Shown here in pieces: positions 36,003-46,764 of a stretch of 64,000 bases of DNA. This DNA comes from Xanthomonas dyei. Lineage in GTDB: Bacteria > Pseudomonadota > Gammaproteobacteria > Xanthomonadales > Xanthomonadaceae. Under the pieces are notes generated by a model, which worked only from the letters and a program-made list of their open reading frames with translations, made no database searches and had not been told where the DNA came from. The translations under genes and the position numbers were made by a program. The stretch covers positions 1 through 64,000 of the forward strand of contig NZ_MDEE01000015.1 of the NCBI RefSeq assembly GCF_002939865.1, given 5' to 3'. Positions within the stretch are counted from its first letter, which is position 1, and every line of letters begins with the position of its first letter.

Positions 36003-36515
36003 ATGGCACCGAAGAACACCAAGAACGCGCCGGGGCACGACGATGTCTCGGGCCTGTTCGCGCGTCTGGGGACGCAGGCGAGCGAGGGATACCACGATTT
36101 TGCCTACACCCAGCTGCCGCCGCGCCAACCGGGCGTGACACCCGCCGAGGCGCCGGCAACGCTGCAAGCCGCGCCGGTTGCGCTGGAGGCTGTGGTCGCG
36201 CCGGTGCAGGTAGTGGCAGCAACCTCAGCAATAGCAACGTCAGCTGCAGCGGCCACACCAGGCGCGTCGTCTGCTGCCCAGCCGTCGTCCGCCATGCACG
36301 CAGCAGCGCCTACCGACCAGACAGCGAACCTATCGCCCGACGATGCGCTGGCGCCGCTACGCAAATTGCGCCAGCGCGATGAGCCTGGCACGCGCGGGCT
36401 GACGTCGCTGGAGCGGCCGGCGCAGACACCGCTGGAACAGCTGTTCCAGCGCCTGCTGCAGGCCGACGCGCGCAGCGCTGCGCACAGCCCGCTGCACCGC
36501 CTGCGCTCGCGTTGA
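36003..36515 (+). CDS. BcsP/BcsR-like cellulose accessory protein
   Basis: This is a 170-aa low-complexity protein. A short conserved start (HDDVSGLFARLG...YHDFAY) resembles the N-terminal motif shared by BcsR and BcsP. An Ala/Pro/Val-rich linker (about residues 45-110) follows. The end contains PLEQLFQRLLQAD, a probable amphipathic helix. It sits between bcsD and bcsA, as BcsP does in other type I bcs operons. BcsP/BcsR proteins help place or assemble the synthase. The start at ATG 36003 removes 17 residues that would overlap bcsD. Confidence 0.6.
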   Translation: MAPKNTKNAPGHDDVSGLFARLGTQASEGYHDFAYTQLPPRQPGVTPAEAPATLQAAPVALEAVVAPVQVVAATSAIATSAAAATPGASSAAQPSSAMHAAAPTDQTANLSPDDALAPLRKLRQRDEPGTRGLTSLERPAQTPLEQLFQRLLQADARSAAHSPLHRLRSR

Positions 36516-36600
36516 CACCTCACTTCCGTGATGCCCGGCAAGCGCGTCATGCGTTTGCCGCTGCGTTGCCGCACGTCTGCCACGTTCCCAGGATTGCCCG

Positions 36601-38745
36601 ATGACCACTGCCCGCCTTCGTTCCGCATCACCGTTGCCCACGCTGGCAACCTGGGCGCTGTGGTTGCTGGGCGCGTTGCTGCTGGTGTTCGTGGTGGCAG
36701 TGCCGATGGATGTCACCCAGCAGCTGGTGTTCTCCGGCGTGCTGTTCGCAGTGGCGCTGGCGGTGCGCAACCGTGGCGGGCGGGTGGTCATCCTGATGAT
36801 GATGGGGATGTCGCTGGCAGTGTCGTGCCGCTACATCTGGTGGCGCATGACCCAGACCATGGGCGTGGGCAGCGCGGTGGATTTCATCCTCGGCCTGGGC
36901 CTACTCGGTGCGGAGCTGTATGCGTTCGTGATCCTGGTACTGGGCTATTTTCAGGTGCTGTGGCCGCTCAATCGCAAGCCGGTGCCGTTGCCCGCCGATC
37001 AGAGCCTGTGGCCGAGCGTGGACGTGTTCATTCCCACCTACAACGAGCCGTTGTCGGTGGTGCGCACCACCGTGCTGGCCGCCAGCGTGATCGATTGGCC
37101 GGCCGGCAAAATCACCATCCATCTGCTCGATGACGGCCGCCGCGACGAATTCCGCGAGTTCTGTGCAGAGGTCGGCATCAACTACGTCACCCGCACCAAC
37201 AACGCGCACGCCAAGGCCGGCAACATCAACGCCGCCTTGAAAAAATGCAGCGGCGAATACGTGGCCATCTTCGATTGCGACCACATCCCGACCCGCTCGT
37301 TCCTGCAGGTGGCGATGGGCTGGTTTTTGCGCGATACCAAGCTGGCGCTGGTGCAGATGCCGCACTATTTCTTTTCGCCGGACCCGTTCGAGCGCAACCT
37401 CGATACGCATGGCAAGGTGCCCAACGAAGGCGAGCTGTTCTACGGCCTGTTGCAGGATGGCAACGACCAATGGAATGCCACGTTCTTCTGCGGTTCGTGC
37501 GCGGTGATCAAGCGTGCCGCGCTGGAAGAGGTTGGCGGGGTGGCGGTGGAAACCGTCACCGAAGATGCGCACACCGCGCTCAAGTTGCAGCGTCGCGGCT
37601 ATCGCACCGCATATCTGGCAGTGCCGCAGGCAGCGGGTCTGGCCACCGAGAGCCTGTCCGGGCATGTGGCGCAGCGCATCCGCTGGGCGCGCGGCATGGC
37701 GCAGATCGCGCGCATCGACAATCCGTTGCTCGGCCGCGGGCTCAAGCTGTCGCAGCGGCTGTGCTATCTCAACGCGATGCTGCATTTCTTCTACGGCTTG
37801 CCGCGCATCATCTATCTCACCGCACCGCTGGCGTATCTGTTCTTCGGCGCGCATGTGATCCAGGCGTCGGCATTGATGATCCTGGCCTACGCGCTGCCGC
37901 ACATCCTGCAGGCCAATCTGACCAATCTGCGTGTGCAGAGCCGCTTCCGGCATTTGCTGTGGAACGAGGTCTACGAGACCACGCTGGCCTGGTACATCTT
38001 CCGCCCGACGCTGGTGGCCTTGCTCAATCCCAAGCTCGGCAAGTTCAACGTTACGCCCAAGGGCGGGCTGGTGGCGCGCAGTTACTTCGATGCGCAGATC
38101 GCCAAGCCGTACCTGTTCCTGCTGCTACTCAACGTGGCCGGCGTGGTGGCCGGCGTGCTGCGGCTGGTCTATGTCGGCGGCAGCGGCGAGCAGCAGACGA
38201 TCTGGTTCAACCTGGCCTGGACGCTTTACAACATGGTGCTGCTGGGCGCCACGATCGCCACCGCCAGCGAAACCCGCCAGGTGCGCAGCGCACACCGGGT
38301 GCCGCTGGATGTCCCGGTCACTCTGTACCTGCCCGACGGCGGCGCGCTGGCCTGCCGCTCGGTGAATTTTTCCACCGGCGGCATGGCGATCAAGCTCGCG
38401 CAACCGCAGCCGATCGAACCCGGCTCGGCGGTGCAGATCGGGCTCAGTCATCGCGGTGTGGAGCAGACCTTGCCGGCCGTGGTGCGGCAGGACCGCGATG
38501 GTCAGGTCAGCATCCAGTTCACGCAGATGTCGATGGAACAGGAACGCTGGCTGGTGGCGTCCACCTTTGCGCGTGCCGATATCTGGTTGTCGCAATGGGG
38601 CCAGCACGATCGCGATTCGTTCTGGCGCTCGATGGGCCAGGTGCTGGCCGCCAGTGCGCGCGGATTCGGGCGCCTGGGTCGGCATATGGTGGATAGCACG
38701 CGCCAGGGCTTCCGCCCGGCGCGCGCGGTGGATCTGGAGTCGTGA
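36601..38745 (+). CDS. bcsA: Cellulose synthase catalytic subunit with PilZ domain
   Basis: This is a 714-aa inner-membrane enzyme that polymerises UDP-glucose into beta-1,4-glucan and extrudes it. Helices near residues 15-120 precede the GT2 domain: D177-D178, D225-C-D227, T320-E321-D322 and Q358-R-I-R361-W362. More helices follow. A C-terminal PilZ domain (about 559-665) has R562-S-A-H-R566 and N589-F-S-T-G-G594, the RxxxR and D/NxSxxG residues that bind c-di-GMP. Activity should therefore depend on c-di-GMP. The start is at ATG 36601. Confidence 0.96.
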   Translation: MTTARLRSASPLPTLATWALWLLGALLLVFVVAVPMDVTQQLVFSGVLFAVALAVRNRGGRVVILMMMGMSLAVSCRYIWWRMTQTMGVGSAVDFILGLGLLGAELYAFVILVLGYFQVLWPLNRKPVPLPADQSLWPSVDVFIPTYNEPLSVVRTTVLAASVIDWPAGKITIHLLDDGRRDEFREFCAEVGINYVTRTNNAHAKAGNINAALKKCSGEYVAIFDCDHIPTRSFLQVAMGWFLRDTKLALVQMPHYFFSPDPFERNLDTHGKVPNEGELFYGLLQDGNDQWNATFFCGSCAVIKRAALEEVGGVAVETVTEDAHTALKLQRRGYRTAYLAVPQAAGLATESLSGHVAQRIRWARGMAQIARIDNPLLGRGLKLSQRLCYLNAMLHFFYGLPRIIYLTAPLAYLFFGAHVIQASALMILAYALPHILQANLTNLRVQSRFRHLLWNEVYETTLAWYIFRPTLVALLNPKLGKFNVTPKGGLVARSYFDAQIAKPYLFLLLLNVAGVVAGVLRLVYVGGSGEQQTIWFNLAWTLYNMVLLGATIATASETRQVRSAHRVPLDVPVTLYLPDGGALACRSVNFSTGGMAIKLAQPQPIEPGSAVQIGLSHRGVEQTLPAVVRQDRDGQVSIQFTQMSMEQERWLVASTFARADIWLSQWGQHDRDSFWRSMGQVLAASARGFGRLGRHMVDSTRQGFRPARAVDLES

Positions 38746-38750
38746 GCGTG

Positions 38751-41090
38751 ATGCATGGTGTTTCCCTTTTCTCTGCCAAGAAGCAACTGATGCGAATGTC
38801 CCCGGCCGTGTTGACCTGCGCGCTCACGCTTCTGGCCGGTCTGGCGCAGGCGCAACAGACCGCGCCCGCCGCGCCTGCCGACGCCGCTGCAACCGCGATG
38901 GCACCTGCCACGCCCGCACCGCTGCCGGCTGGCAGTGCGCGCGTGGCCACGCTGCGCGATCTGGGGATCGATTACGAAATCACCTTGCGCGGCGTGCAGG
39001 GCAGTGCCGGCGTGCCCTTCAGTGTGCGCAGCGACGAGATCGTCACCGCTGCCACGCTCAATCTGAAATACAGCTACTCGCCGTCGCTGCTGCCGGACCT
39101 GTCGCACGTCAAAGTCACCATCAACGGCGTGACCGTTGCGACCTTGCCCACCGACAAAGCCAACGCCGGCAAGTTGTTGTCGGCCGATCTGCCGGTCGAC
39201 CCGCGGCTGATCACCGACTACAACCAGCTCAACCTGCAACTCATCGGACATTACACGCGCGAGTGCGAAGACCCTGACCACAGCAGCCTGTGGGCGAATG
39301 TGGATGCGGCCACCAGCCTGTCGTTGACCACCACGCCGCTGGCGCTGGCCAATAACCTGGCGCTGCTTCCGGTGCCGTTTTTCGATGTGCGCGATACGCG
39401 GCGGCTGGAGCTGCCGTTCTATTTCCCGCAGCAGCCGGACATGGCCACGTTGCAGGCGGCCGGCACGGTGGCGTCGTGGTTCGGCACCCTGGCCGGCTAT
39501 CGCGGCGCGGTGTTCCCTGCCTCGACCAGCAGCTTGCCGGCGACCGGCAATGCCGTGGTGTTCGCCACGCCCACTACCTTGCCTGCGCAGTTCGCCACTG
39601 CCGACAGCGGCGTGGCCGATATCCGCGGGCCGACGGTTGCGGTGGTGGTCAACCCGACCGATCCCAACGGCAAGCTGCTGCTGGTGCTCGGCCGCAACAC
39701 CGAAGATCTGCAACGCGCGGCCACCGCGCTGGCGCTGCGCGCGCCGCTGACCGGTGCGGTGGCGCGGATCGGCGAGATGTCCGCGCCGACGCCGCGTCGG
39801 CCGTACGACGCGCCCAAATGGATTTCCAGCGAGCATCCGGTGCGTTTCGGCGACCTGGTCACCCAGGCCGGCGCGCTCAACGTCACCGGTTATCACCCGG
39901 ACCTGATCCGGGTCGGTCTGCAACTGCCGCCGGACCTGTTCGTGTGGGAGCGCGACGGCATTCCGGTGGCGCTGAAATACCGCTATACGCTGCCGGAAGA
40001 GGACAACAAGTCCGCGCTCAACGTCAGCATCAACGAATCGTTCGTGACCACCTTGCCGCTGACCGGCCGCCCGTTCGCCGAGTCCACGCCGATGCGCTGG
40101 TGGAACAGCCTGGGCACGCGCGGCAGCATGCCGGTGCATCAGGATCTGAAACTGCCGGTGGGCGCGTTTTCGGCCAATAGCCAGCTGCGCTTCCACTTCT
40201 TTTTCGATCGCCCGCAAGGCGAGGCTTGCAAGAACACCTTCCCGGATGTGTCCGGCGCCATCGATGCCGATTCCACCATCGACCTGAGCGGTTTCGACCA
40301 CTACATGGCGATGCCGAATCTGGCTGCGTTCGCCAATGCCGGCTACCCGTTCACGCGGCTGGCCGATCTGTCCGAATCGGCGATCGTGCTGCCCAATAAT
40401 CCAGGCGACCAGGATCTGGGCAATGTGCTGACCTTGCTCGGCCGGTTCGGTGCGTCCACCGGCTACCCGGCGTTGCATGCGCAGATCATCGCCGCCAGCG
40501 CGGTGCAGCAACACGCCGATCGCGATCTGTTGCTGCTGGGCAGCGCCGAGTCGCAACCGCTGTTCAAGCAGTGGCGCGCGCAGCTGCCGGTGGCCCAGGA
40601 CGGGCAGAGCCGCCGCATCGGTCTGACCGATTGGCTGTTCGAAAAACTTCCCGGCTTCCTGTCTTTCGACGCGCGCCGTACCGACCTGCCGACCACCACC
40701 GACATCGCGTTGCAGCCGCAGCCCGACGACGTGCTGCTGATGGGCTTCGAATCGCCGTTGAAATCCGGCCGCAGCGTGGTCGCGTTTCAGACCGAAGACC
40801 CGGCCAACATGAATCGCCTGTTCAATGCCTGGTTCGACCCGGCCTTGCTCAAGGATTTCCAGGGCAGCGTGGTGTTGCTGCAGCAGAAGAAGGTCACCAG
40901 CCTGGTCGGTAACCAGACCTATTACGTGGGCCACTTGCCGCTGCCGACCTGGCTGCGCTGGTACTTCTCGCATCACCCGGTGTGGCTGGCCCTGACCGTG
41001 GTGCTGCTGGCATTGCTGCTGGCCCTGGCCGCGCGCGTGCTGTTACGCCGGCACACCGCCGAGCGCCTCAACGACGGCCACGGCGCATGA
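38751..41090 (+). CDS. bcsB: Cellulose synthase regulatory subunit BcsB
   Basis: This is a 779-aa periplasmic partner of BcsA. The signal peptide ends near AGLAQAQ. Two carbohydrate-binding and flavodoxin-like repeats follow, and one C-terminal membrane anchor (about residues 740-765, VWLALTVVLLALLLALAARVL) completes the BcsA channel. The start is ambiguous: GTG 38742 overlaps the bcsA stop, GTG 38748 and ATG 38751 follow. GGAG at 38736-38739 is best spaced for the last two. Confidence 0.94.
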   Translation: MHGVSLFSAKKQLMRMSPAVLTCALTLLAGLAQAQQTAPAAPADAAATAMAPATPAPLPAGSARVATLRDLGIDYEITLRGVQGSAGVPFSVRSDEIVTAATLNLKYSYSPSLLPDLSHVKVTINGVTVATLPTDKANAGKLLSADLPVDPRLITDYNQLNLQLIGHYTRECEDPDHSSLWANVDAATSLSLTTTPLALANNLALLPVPFFDVRDTRRLELPFYFPQQPDMATLQAAGTVASWFGTLAGYRGAVFPASTSSLPATGNAVVFATPTTLPAQFATADSGVADIRGPTVAVVVNPTDPNGKLLLVLGRNTEDLQRAATALALRAPLTGAVARIGEMSAPTPRRPYDAPKWISSEHPVRFGDLVTQAGALNVTGYHPDLIRVGLQLPPDLFVWERDGIPVALKYRYTLPEEDNKSALNVSINESFVTTLPLTGRPFAESTPMRWWNSLGTRGSMPVHQDLKLPVGAFSANSQLRFHFFFDRPQGEACKNTFPDVSGAIDADSTIDLSGFDHYMAMPNLAAFANAGYPFTRLADLSESAIVLPNNPGDQDLGNVLTLLGRFGASTGYPALHAQIIAASAVQQHADRDLLLLGSAESQPLFKQWRAQLPVAQDGQSRRIGLTDWLFEKLPGFLSFDARRTDLPTTTDIALQPQPDDVLLMGFESPLKSGRSVVAFQTEDPANMNRLFNAWFDPALLKDFQGSVVLLQQKKVTSLVGNQTYYVGHLPLPTWLRWYFSHHPVWLALTVVLLALLLALAARVLLRRHTAERLNDGHGA

Positions 41091-42268
41091 ACGCGCGCGC
41101 GCGCGGCAATGGCATGACGCGCCGCCGCCTGCTGCGCGCAGGCGCACTGGCATCGCTGGCCGCGCTGTTGCCGGCCGGTGCGACGGCAGCGCCGGCACAG
41201 TGCGGCGCCTGGCCACTGTGGAACGCGTTCGTGTCCAAGCACATCCAGCCCGATGGCCGGGTGGTGGACTTCCTCAACGCCGATCAACGCTCCACCTCCG
41301 AAGGCCAGTCGTACGCGCTGTTTTTCGCGCTGGTGGCCAACGACCAGGTGCTGTTCGACAAGGTGCTGGGCTGGACCAGGCACAACCTGTGCGGCGGCCG
41401 CCCGGATCTCAATTTGCCGGCCTGGTTGTGGGGCCGCGATGGCAGCGGCGAGTGGCGCGTGCTCGATGCCAATACCGCCAGCGATGGCGAGTTGTGGATC
41501 GCCTACGCCTTGCTGGAAGCCGGCCGGCTGTGGAACCGTCCCGGTTACGGCAAGGCCGGCCAGCAGATCCTGCAACTGATGCGCACCCAGGAAGTGGCGG
41601 CGCTGCCCGGCCTGGGGCCGATGTTGTTGCCCGGCCGCAGCGGCTTTGTCGAACCCGGGCGCTGGACGCTCAACCCCAGTTATCTGCCGATCCAGGTGTT
41701 GCGCCGCTGTGCCAACGCCGACCCTAAGGGGCCGTGGGCGGCGATCGCCGCCAACGCCGCGCGCGTGCTGCACGACAGTGCGCCGGTCGGCTTTGCGCCG
41801 GATTGGACGCTGTGGGACGGCAAGGCCTTCGGCGCCGATCCAAAGCGCGGCAATCTCGGCAGTTACGATGCCATCCGCGTGTATCTGTGGGCCGGCATGC
41901 TGGACGCCGGCGAGCCGCTGCGCGCCAAGTTGCTGCAGGATTTGTCCGGCCCGTCCGACCTGCTCGCCGCGGGCACCGGCTTTGCCGAAAAGATCGACAC
42001 CGCGCGCGGCGTGGGCACCGGCGCCGTGCCGGTGGGCTTTTCCGCCGCGTTGTTGCCGTACCTGAGCGCGCTGCGGCAGCCCGCGCTGCTCAAGGCGCAG
42101 GCGCAGCGGATTCCACTCGCCGCCACACCGGCCGCCGCCGCGCTGCCGTATTTCGAACGCACGCTGGCCCTGTTCGGACAGGGCTGGCTTGAGAACCGCT
42201 ACCGCTTTGCCGCAGACGGGCGCCTGCTGCCCGCCTGGAGAACGCCTGCATGCTCCGCAAAAACCTGA
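41087..42268 (+). CDS. bcsZ: Periplasmic endoglucanase BcsZ (glycoside hydrolase family 8)
   Basis: This is a 393-aa cellulase of the bcs operon that trims emerging glucan. GH8 residues are Glu72 in STSEGQSY (acid) and Asp133 in TASDGELW (base region). The start overlaps the bcsB stop (ATGA). A later ATG at 41114 begins MTRRRLLRAGALASLAALLP, which looks like a twin-arginine signal, so Tat export is possible. Cleavage is likely near TAAPA. Confidence 0.94.
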   Translation: MNARARGNGMTRRRLLRAGALASLAALLPAGATAAPAQCGAWPLWNAFVSKHIQPDGRVVDFLNADQRSTSEGQSYALFFALVANDQVLFDKVLGWTRHNLCGGRPDLNLPAWLWGRDGSGEWRVLDANTASDGELWIAYALLEAGRLWNRPGYGKAGQQILQLMRTQEVAALPGLGPMLLPGRSGFVEPGRWTLNPSYLPIQVLRRCANADPKGPWAAIAANAARVLHDSAPVGFAPDWTLWDGKAFGADPKRGNLGSYDAIRVYLWAGMLDAGEPLRAKLLQDLSGPSDLLAAGTGFAEKIDTARGVGTGAVPVGFSAALLPYLSALRQPALLKAQAQRIPLAATPAAAALPYFERTLALFGQGWLENRYRFAADGRLLPAWRTPACSAKT

Positions 42269-45200
42269 CCCCGCTCTACCTCGCCGGCATGATCGACCTG
42301 TGCCTGCTCGTCTCACCGGTGCACGCGCAGACCAGCGCGACCCAGCAACTGGTCGGGCAGGGCAACTACTGGCACGACCAGGGACGCGACGATCTGGCCG
42401 CCGACACCTGGAAAAAGCTGCTCGGCATCGACCCGGACCAGCCCGACGCCTTGCTTGGCCTGGCGCAGATCGATCTGGCGCAGGGCCGTCAGTCGGAGGC
42501 GCGCAAGCGTCTGCAGCAGCTCGAAGCCGCACATCCGCAATCGCCGCAGGCGCAGCGCCTGCGCGTGGCGATCGGTGCGCGCGGCAGCGCCACTGCCGGC
42601 GAAGATCCCAACCTGCGCAACGCACGCCGCTCCGCCGCGGCCGGGCGTTATGTGGAAGCTGCGCGCAGCTACGAGGCCGTGTTTGCCGGCAAGGCGCCGC
42701 CGCCGACGCTTGCGCTGGAGTACTACCAATCGCTGGCCGGCACGCCGACCGGTTGGGAGCGTGCGCGCGATGGTCTGCGCACGCTGCAGGCCAGCGACCC
42801 GGCCAACCCGTCCGTGCAGCTGGCGCTGGCCCAGGTGTTGAGCTATCGCGAACCCACCCGTCGCGAAGGCATCGCGCAATTGCGCACGCTGGCCCAACGC
42901 GCCGATGTGGGCGGCCCGGCGCGCACCAGCTGGCGCCAGGCGCTGCTGTGGCTCAACGCCAGCACCGCCGATGCACCGCTGTATCAGGCATTTCTGGCCG
43001 GTACCCCCGCCGATGCGGAAGTGACCGCCAAACTCGCTCAATTGCGCGAACAACGCACGGCCGCTGCCGCTGCGCCCGCCGATCCCAACGGCATCGCGCT
43101 GGCCGAGGGCTTTCGCGCGCTCAATGCCGGCACTCTGAGCGCGGCCGAACAGCGCTTCACACAGGTACTGCGCGCCCGTGCGCGCGACCCGGACGCATTA
43201 GGCGGCCTGGGCTCGGTGCGGCTGCGTCAGCAACGCTTTGCCGAAGCGCAGGAACTGCTGCGCCCGGCCGCTGCCAGCAATGGCAAATGGAAAGGTGCGC
43301 TGGACAGCGCGCGCTACTGGCAACAGCTGCAGCAGGCCGAGGCCGCACGCGCACGCGGTGACATCGCGCAGGCACGCCAGCTGGTGGAGCAGTCGGTGCA
43401 GTTGTTGCCCAACGAGCCGGCCGGCCATGTCGCGCTGGGCGGTCTGCAAAGCGCCAGCGACCCGGTTGCGGCCGAAGCCAGTTATCGCAAGGCGCTGTCG
43501 CGCGATGCCGATAATGCCGGCGCCTTGCAGGGTCTGGTCGGGCTATACAGCCGTCAGGGCCGCATGTCCGAAGCCAGCGAATTGTTCAATCGCCTGCCGG
43601 CCGCCGAGCGCGCCAAATCCGGCGGGCAAGCCTTGTTGCGTTCCAACGTGCAGCGCGCCCGCGCGCGGCAATCGCTGGAGGCCGGCGATGCCGTCAGCGC
43701 GCAGGCCGAGCTGGAAGCGGCCATGGTCGAACGCCCCGGCGATGCCTGGATTCGGCTGGATCTGGCCCGCCTGTACCAACAGGCCGGCCGCCCCGATCAG
43801 GCGCGCAGCGTCATGGATGGCCTGCTTGCCGTGCACGGCGACCAACCCGAAGCGCTGCATGCCAACGCCTTGCTCGCGCAGGAAAGCGGCGACTGGCAGG
43901 GCGCGTACGACAGCCTGGATCGCATCCCTGCCGCAGCGCGCACGCAGGAGATGACCCAGCTGCGCATCAACGCCTGGATCGAACTGCAGGCGCGTCAGGC
44001 GCGGCTGCTGGTGGAGCAGGGCAGGGTGGGCGAGGCGCAGCAGTTGCTCGCACGTACCGAAACCGCGCTGGGCAACCAGCTCGACGATCCGCAATTGCTG
44101 GCTGCCCTGGCCGGCGCGCATGCCGACGCCGGCAATGCCTCGCGCGCGCTGGTGCTGGCGCAGCGGCTGGTCACCGGCGCCAACCCGCGCACCGAAGACC
44201 GCCTGCAATATGCCGGCGTGCTGCTGCGTGCGCGTCAGGACGCCGAGTTGTCGGCGGTGCTGCGCCAGCTGCAATCCACCACCATGACGCCGGAACAATT
44301 GCGTCGCTATCAAAACTTGCGCAGCGCCTACACGCTGCGCCAGGTGGATGCCTTGCGCGAGCTCGGCAATCTGGAAGGTGCCTACGACGCGTTGTCGCCG
44401 ATCCTGGCCCAGCAACCGGACAACCGCGACGCCCAGGCGGCATTGGCACGGCTGTATGCCGCCGCCGGCGATCAGCGCCAGGCGCTGGCGATCTATCAGC
44501 AGATCCTGCAGCGCCACCCCAACGATCTGGACATGCTCACCGCTGCCGCTAACAGCGCCGCCGCGCAATCGGATCTGCGTAACGCCGAGAGTTATCTGCA
44601 GCGCGCGCTGGCGCAGGCGCCGGAATCGCCGGACGTGCTCGCCGCCGCCGGCCGCGTGTATCGCAGCGCAGGCAAGAACCGCAAGGCCGAGCAGTATTTC
44701 CGCGCATCGCTGGCCGCGCAGCAGCGCCAGGCCGGTCAGCTCGACAACGGCCTGCCGGGCGCACGTGGCCCGGCGGTAGTCGCCTCGGCCGGCCGGCCGC
44801 TCAATCCGTTCTCCGGCATGACCGGCGCCATGCCGCGCTCGCCGGCGGTGCTGTCCGAGCGCATGCCGGCGGGTAACGCATTTGCCGATGTCGCACTCGA
44901 CTCGCCGGCCGCCACCCAACCGGCAACTGCACGCTTCGCCACCGCCGCAGCCGTCGATGCCTACGCCGGCAACCCGGTCGATACGCTGCCGCAGCCGGTA
45001 AGCGCCAGCGCCGCACCCTCGTTGTTGCCGGCGCCCAACAGCCGCACCCGCTTGCCCACGCGCAGCGCTCCCGCGTTCGTGCAGGACAGCACGGCTCCTT
45101 CGCGTAGCGTTGCCGCGCAAGAAACGCGCGCGCCCAGCAGCGGCAACAGCGTGCTCGACGAACTGCGCGCCGTGCAATCGGAAAACAGCGACAACCTCGC

Positions 45201-46764
45201 CGGTGGCGCGTTGTATCGTTCGCGCGATGGCGAGGACGGCCTTGGCCGGCTGGACGACATCGAAATGCCGGTACAGGCCGATTTCGCGGTGGGCGAAGGC
45301 AAGCTCGGCGTCACGCTGACGCCCACCGTGGTGGATGCCGGCACGCTGACCACCGATTACGCCACCGCCAGCCGCTTCGGCGCCGGCCCGCAGACGGCAG
45401 TCAACGACGCGCTTGCCGCCGACCGCAGCCCGATCGACACGCTGACCAACTCGTCGGTGTATCAGTTGCTCGCCACCCAGGGCGACAATGTCGCCACACG
45501 CGAACGCCTGCGCCGTTATGCCTTGAATACCGGCTTGTTCGGCGAGCTGCTGACCGAAAACAACAACAGCACGCCGGCGGCATTGGCCGCGCTGGCCAAC
45601 GAGCCGCTGCCGGCATATCTGCTCAGCGTCAACGCGTCCAACACGCCGATCGCGCAGCTGGCGCGCGACATCCTCAGCAACACCGCCATCAGCGAACAGC
45701 TGGCCGCCGGCGACGGTGCCGCGTTGCAGGCATTGGCCAGCAGCACCGCTGCCGCGCAGCAGACGCCCACTTCGCTGGCCGCCACGCTCAACAGCATGGC
45801 CGCCACCGGCAACGGTGCGCGCCGGCTCAGCCAGGACGATACCGGCGTGGGTGTCGGCGTGCGCTATCGCAATGGTGGTTTCAGCGCCGATGTGGGCAGC
45901 ACGCCGATCGGGTTCCAGGAGCAGAACGTCGTCGGTGGCGTCGGCTATCGCGGCGACATCGGCGACACGGTGAGCTGGTCGGCCGATGCCTCGCGGCGCG
46001 CGGTCACCGACAGCGTGCTGTCGTTCGCTGGTGCGCAGGATGCGCGCAGCGGCCGCGAATGGGGCGGTGTCACCAGCAACGGCATCGTGCTCTCGGCCAC
46101 CGCCGACAACGGCCTGCTCGGTGGGTATGCCAACCTTGCCGCGCACCGCTTGATCGGTAACAACGTGGCCGACAACGACCACCGCCAGGCCGACCTGGGC
46201 TTCTACGTACATGCGTTGGAAACCCAGCATCACTCGCTGACCGCCGGCGTCAATCTGACCGCCATGCAGTACGACAAGAACCTCAGTGGATTTACGTACG
46301 GCCACGGCGGTTACTTCAGCCCGCAGGACTATGTGGACCTCGGTTTCCCGGTGCATTGGAGCGGGCGCAGCGCCGGGCAGAGCGTCAACTGGAAGGTCGA
46401 TGCCAGCGTCGGCGTGCAGCATTTCAAGACCGACCCCACGCCGTATTTCCCCACCGACCCGACCCTGCAACAGGCGGCCTACGATGCCGCATCGCTGGCG
46501 GCGCTGCTCGGCCTGGTCGACCGCTACACCGATCCGGTGTATGCCGGCGAAAGCCGCACTGGCGTGTCCTACAACCTCAGTGGCGCAGCCGAATGGCAGG
46601 TGGCCCCGCAGTTGTTCCTGGGCGGGCGCATGACCTTCAACAATGCGCGCGACTACAACCAGTTCAGCAGCAATCTCTATCTGCGCTTTGTGATGGATCG
46701 CCTGGGCGCCGCGTTGGGCCGCGCCCCGCAGGTGCTGACCTCGCCGTATGCCGCAGATCGGTGA
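42250..46764 (+). CDS. bcsC: Cellulose export protein BcsC (TPR periplasmic domain plus outer-membrane barrel)
   Basis: This is a 1504-aa exporter. After a signal peptide (cut near VSPVHAQ), about 800 residues of tetratricopeptide repeats form a periplasmic solenoid. A Pro/Ala/Thr-rich linker (about residues 830-1000) contains RSRDGEDGLGRLDDIEMP, the opening of the BCSC_C domain. The C-terminal 400 residues are the beta-barrel (GVGVRYRNGGFSADVGSTPIG). It overlaps bcsZ by 19 bp and closes the operon. The barrel passes cellulose across the outer membrane. Confidence 0.95.
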   Translation: MLRKNLTPLYLAGMIDLCLLVSPVHAQTSATQQLVGQGNYWHDQGRDDLAADTWKKLLGIDPDQPDALLGLAQIDLAQGRQSEARKRLQQLEAAHPQSPQAQRLRVAIGARGSATAGEDPNLRNARRSAAAGRYVEAARSYEAVFAGKAPPPTLALEYYQSLAGTPTGWERARDGLRTLQASDPANPSVQLALAQVLSYREPTRREGIAQLRTLAQRADVGGPARTSWRQALLWLNASTADAPLYQAFLAGTPADAEVTAKLAQLREQRTAAAAAPADPNGIALAEGFRALNAGTLSAAEQRFTQVLRARARDPDALGGLGSVRLRQQRFAEAQELLRPAAASNGKWKGALDSARYWQQLQQAEAARARGDIAQARQLVEQSVQLLPNEPAGHVALGGLQSASDPVAAEASYRKALSRDADNAGALQGLVGLYSRQGRMSEASELFNRLPAAERAKSGGQALLRSNVQRARARQSLEAGDAVSAQAELEAAMVERPGDAWIRLDLARLYQQAGRPDQARSVMDGLLAVHGDQPEALHANALLAQESGDWQGAYDSLDRIPAAARTQEMTQLRINAWIELQARQARLLVEQGRVGEAQQLLARTETALGNQLDDPQLLAALAGAHADAGNASRALVLAQRLVTGANPRTEDRLQYAGVLLRARQDAELSAVLRQLQSTTMTPEQLRRYQNLRSAYTLRQVDALRELGNLEGAYDALSPILAQQPDNRDAQAALARLYAAAGDQRQALAIYQQILQRHPNDLDMLTAAANSAAAQSDLRNAESYLQRALAQAPESPDVLAAAGRVYRSAGKNRKAEQYFRASLAAQQRQAGQLDNGLPGARGPAVVASAGRPLNPFSGMTGAMPRSPAVLSERMPAGNAFADVALDSPAATQPATARFATAAAVDAYAGNPVDTLPQPVSASAAPSLLPAPNSRTRLPTRSAPAFVQDSTAPSRSVAAQETRAPSSGNSVLDELRAVQSENSDNLAGGALYRSRDGEDGLGRLDDIEMPVQADFAVGEGKLGVTLTPTVVDAGTLTTDYATASRFGAGPQTAVNDALAADRSPIDTLTNSSVYQLLATQGDNVATRERLRRYALNTGLFGELLTENNNSTPAALAALANEPLPAYLLSVNASNTPIAQLARDILSNTAISEQLAAGDGAALQALASSTAAAQQTPTSLAATLNSMAATGNGARRLSQDDTGVGVGVRYRNGGFSADVGSTPIGFQEQNVVGGVGYRGDIGDTVSWSADASRRAVTDSVLSFAGAQDARSGREWGGVTSNGIVLSATADNGLLGGYANLAAHRLIGNNVADNDHRQADLGFYVHALETQHHSLTAGVNLTAMQYDKNLSGFTYGHGGYFSPQDYVDLGFPVHWSGRSAGQSVNWKVDASVGVQHFKTDPTPYFPTDPTLQQAAYDAASLAALLGLVDRYTDPVYAGESRTGVSYNLSGAAEWQVAPQLFLGGRMTFNNARDYNQFSSNLYLRFVMDRLGAALGRAPQVLTSPYAADR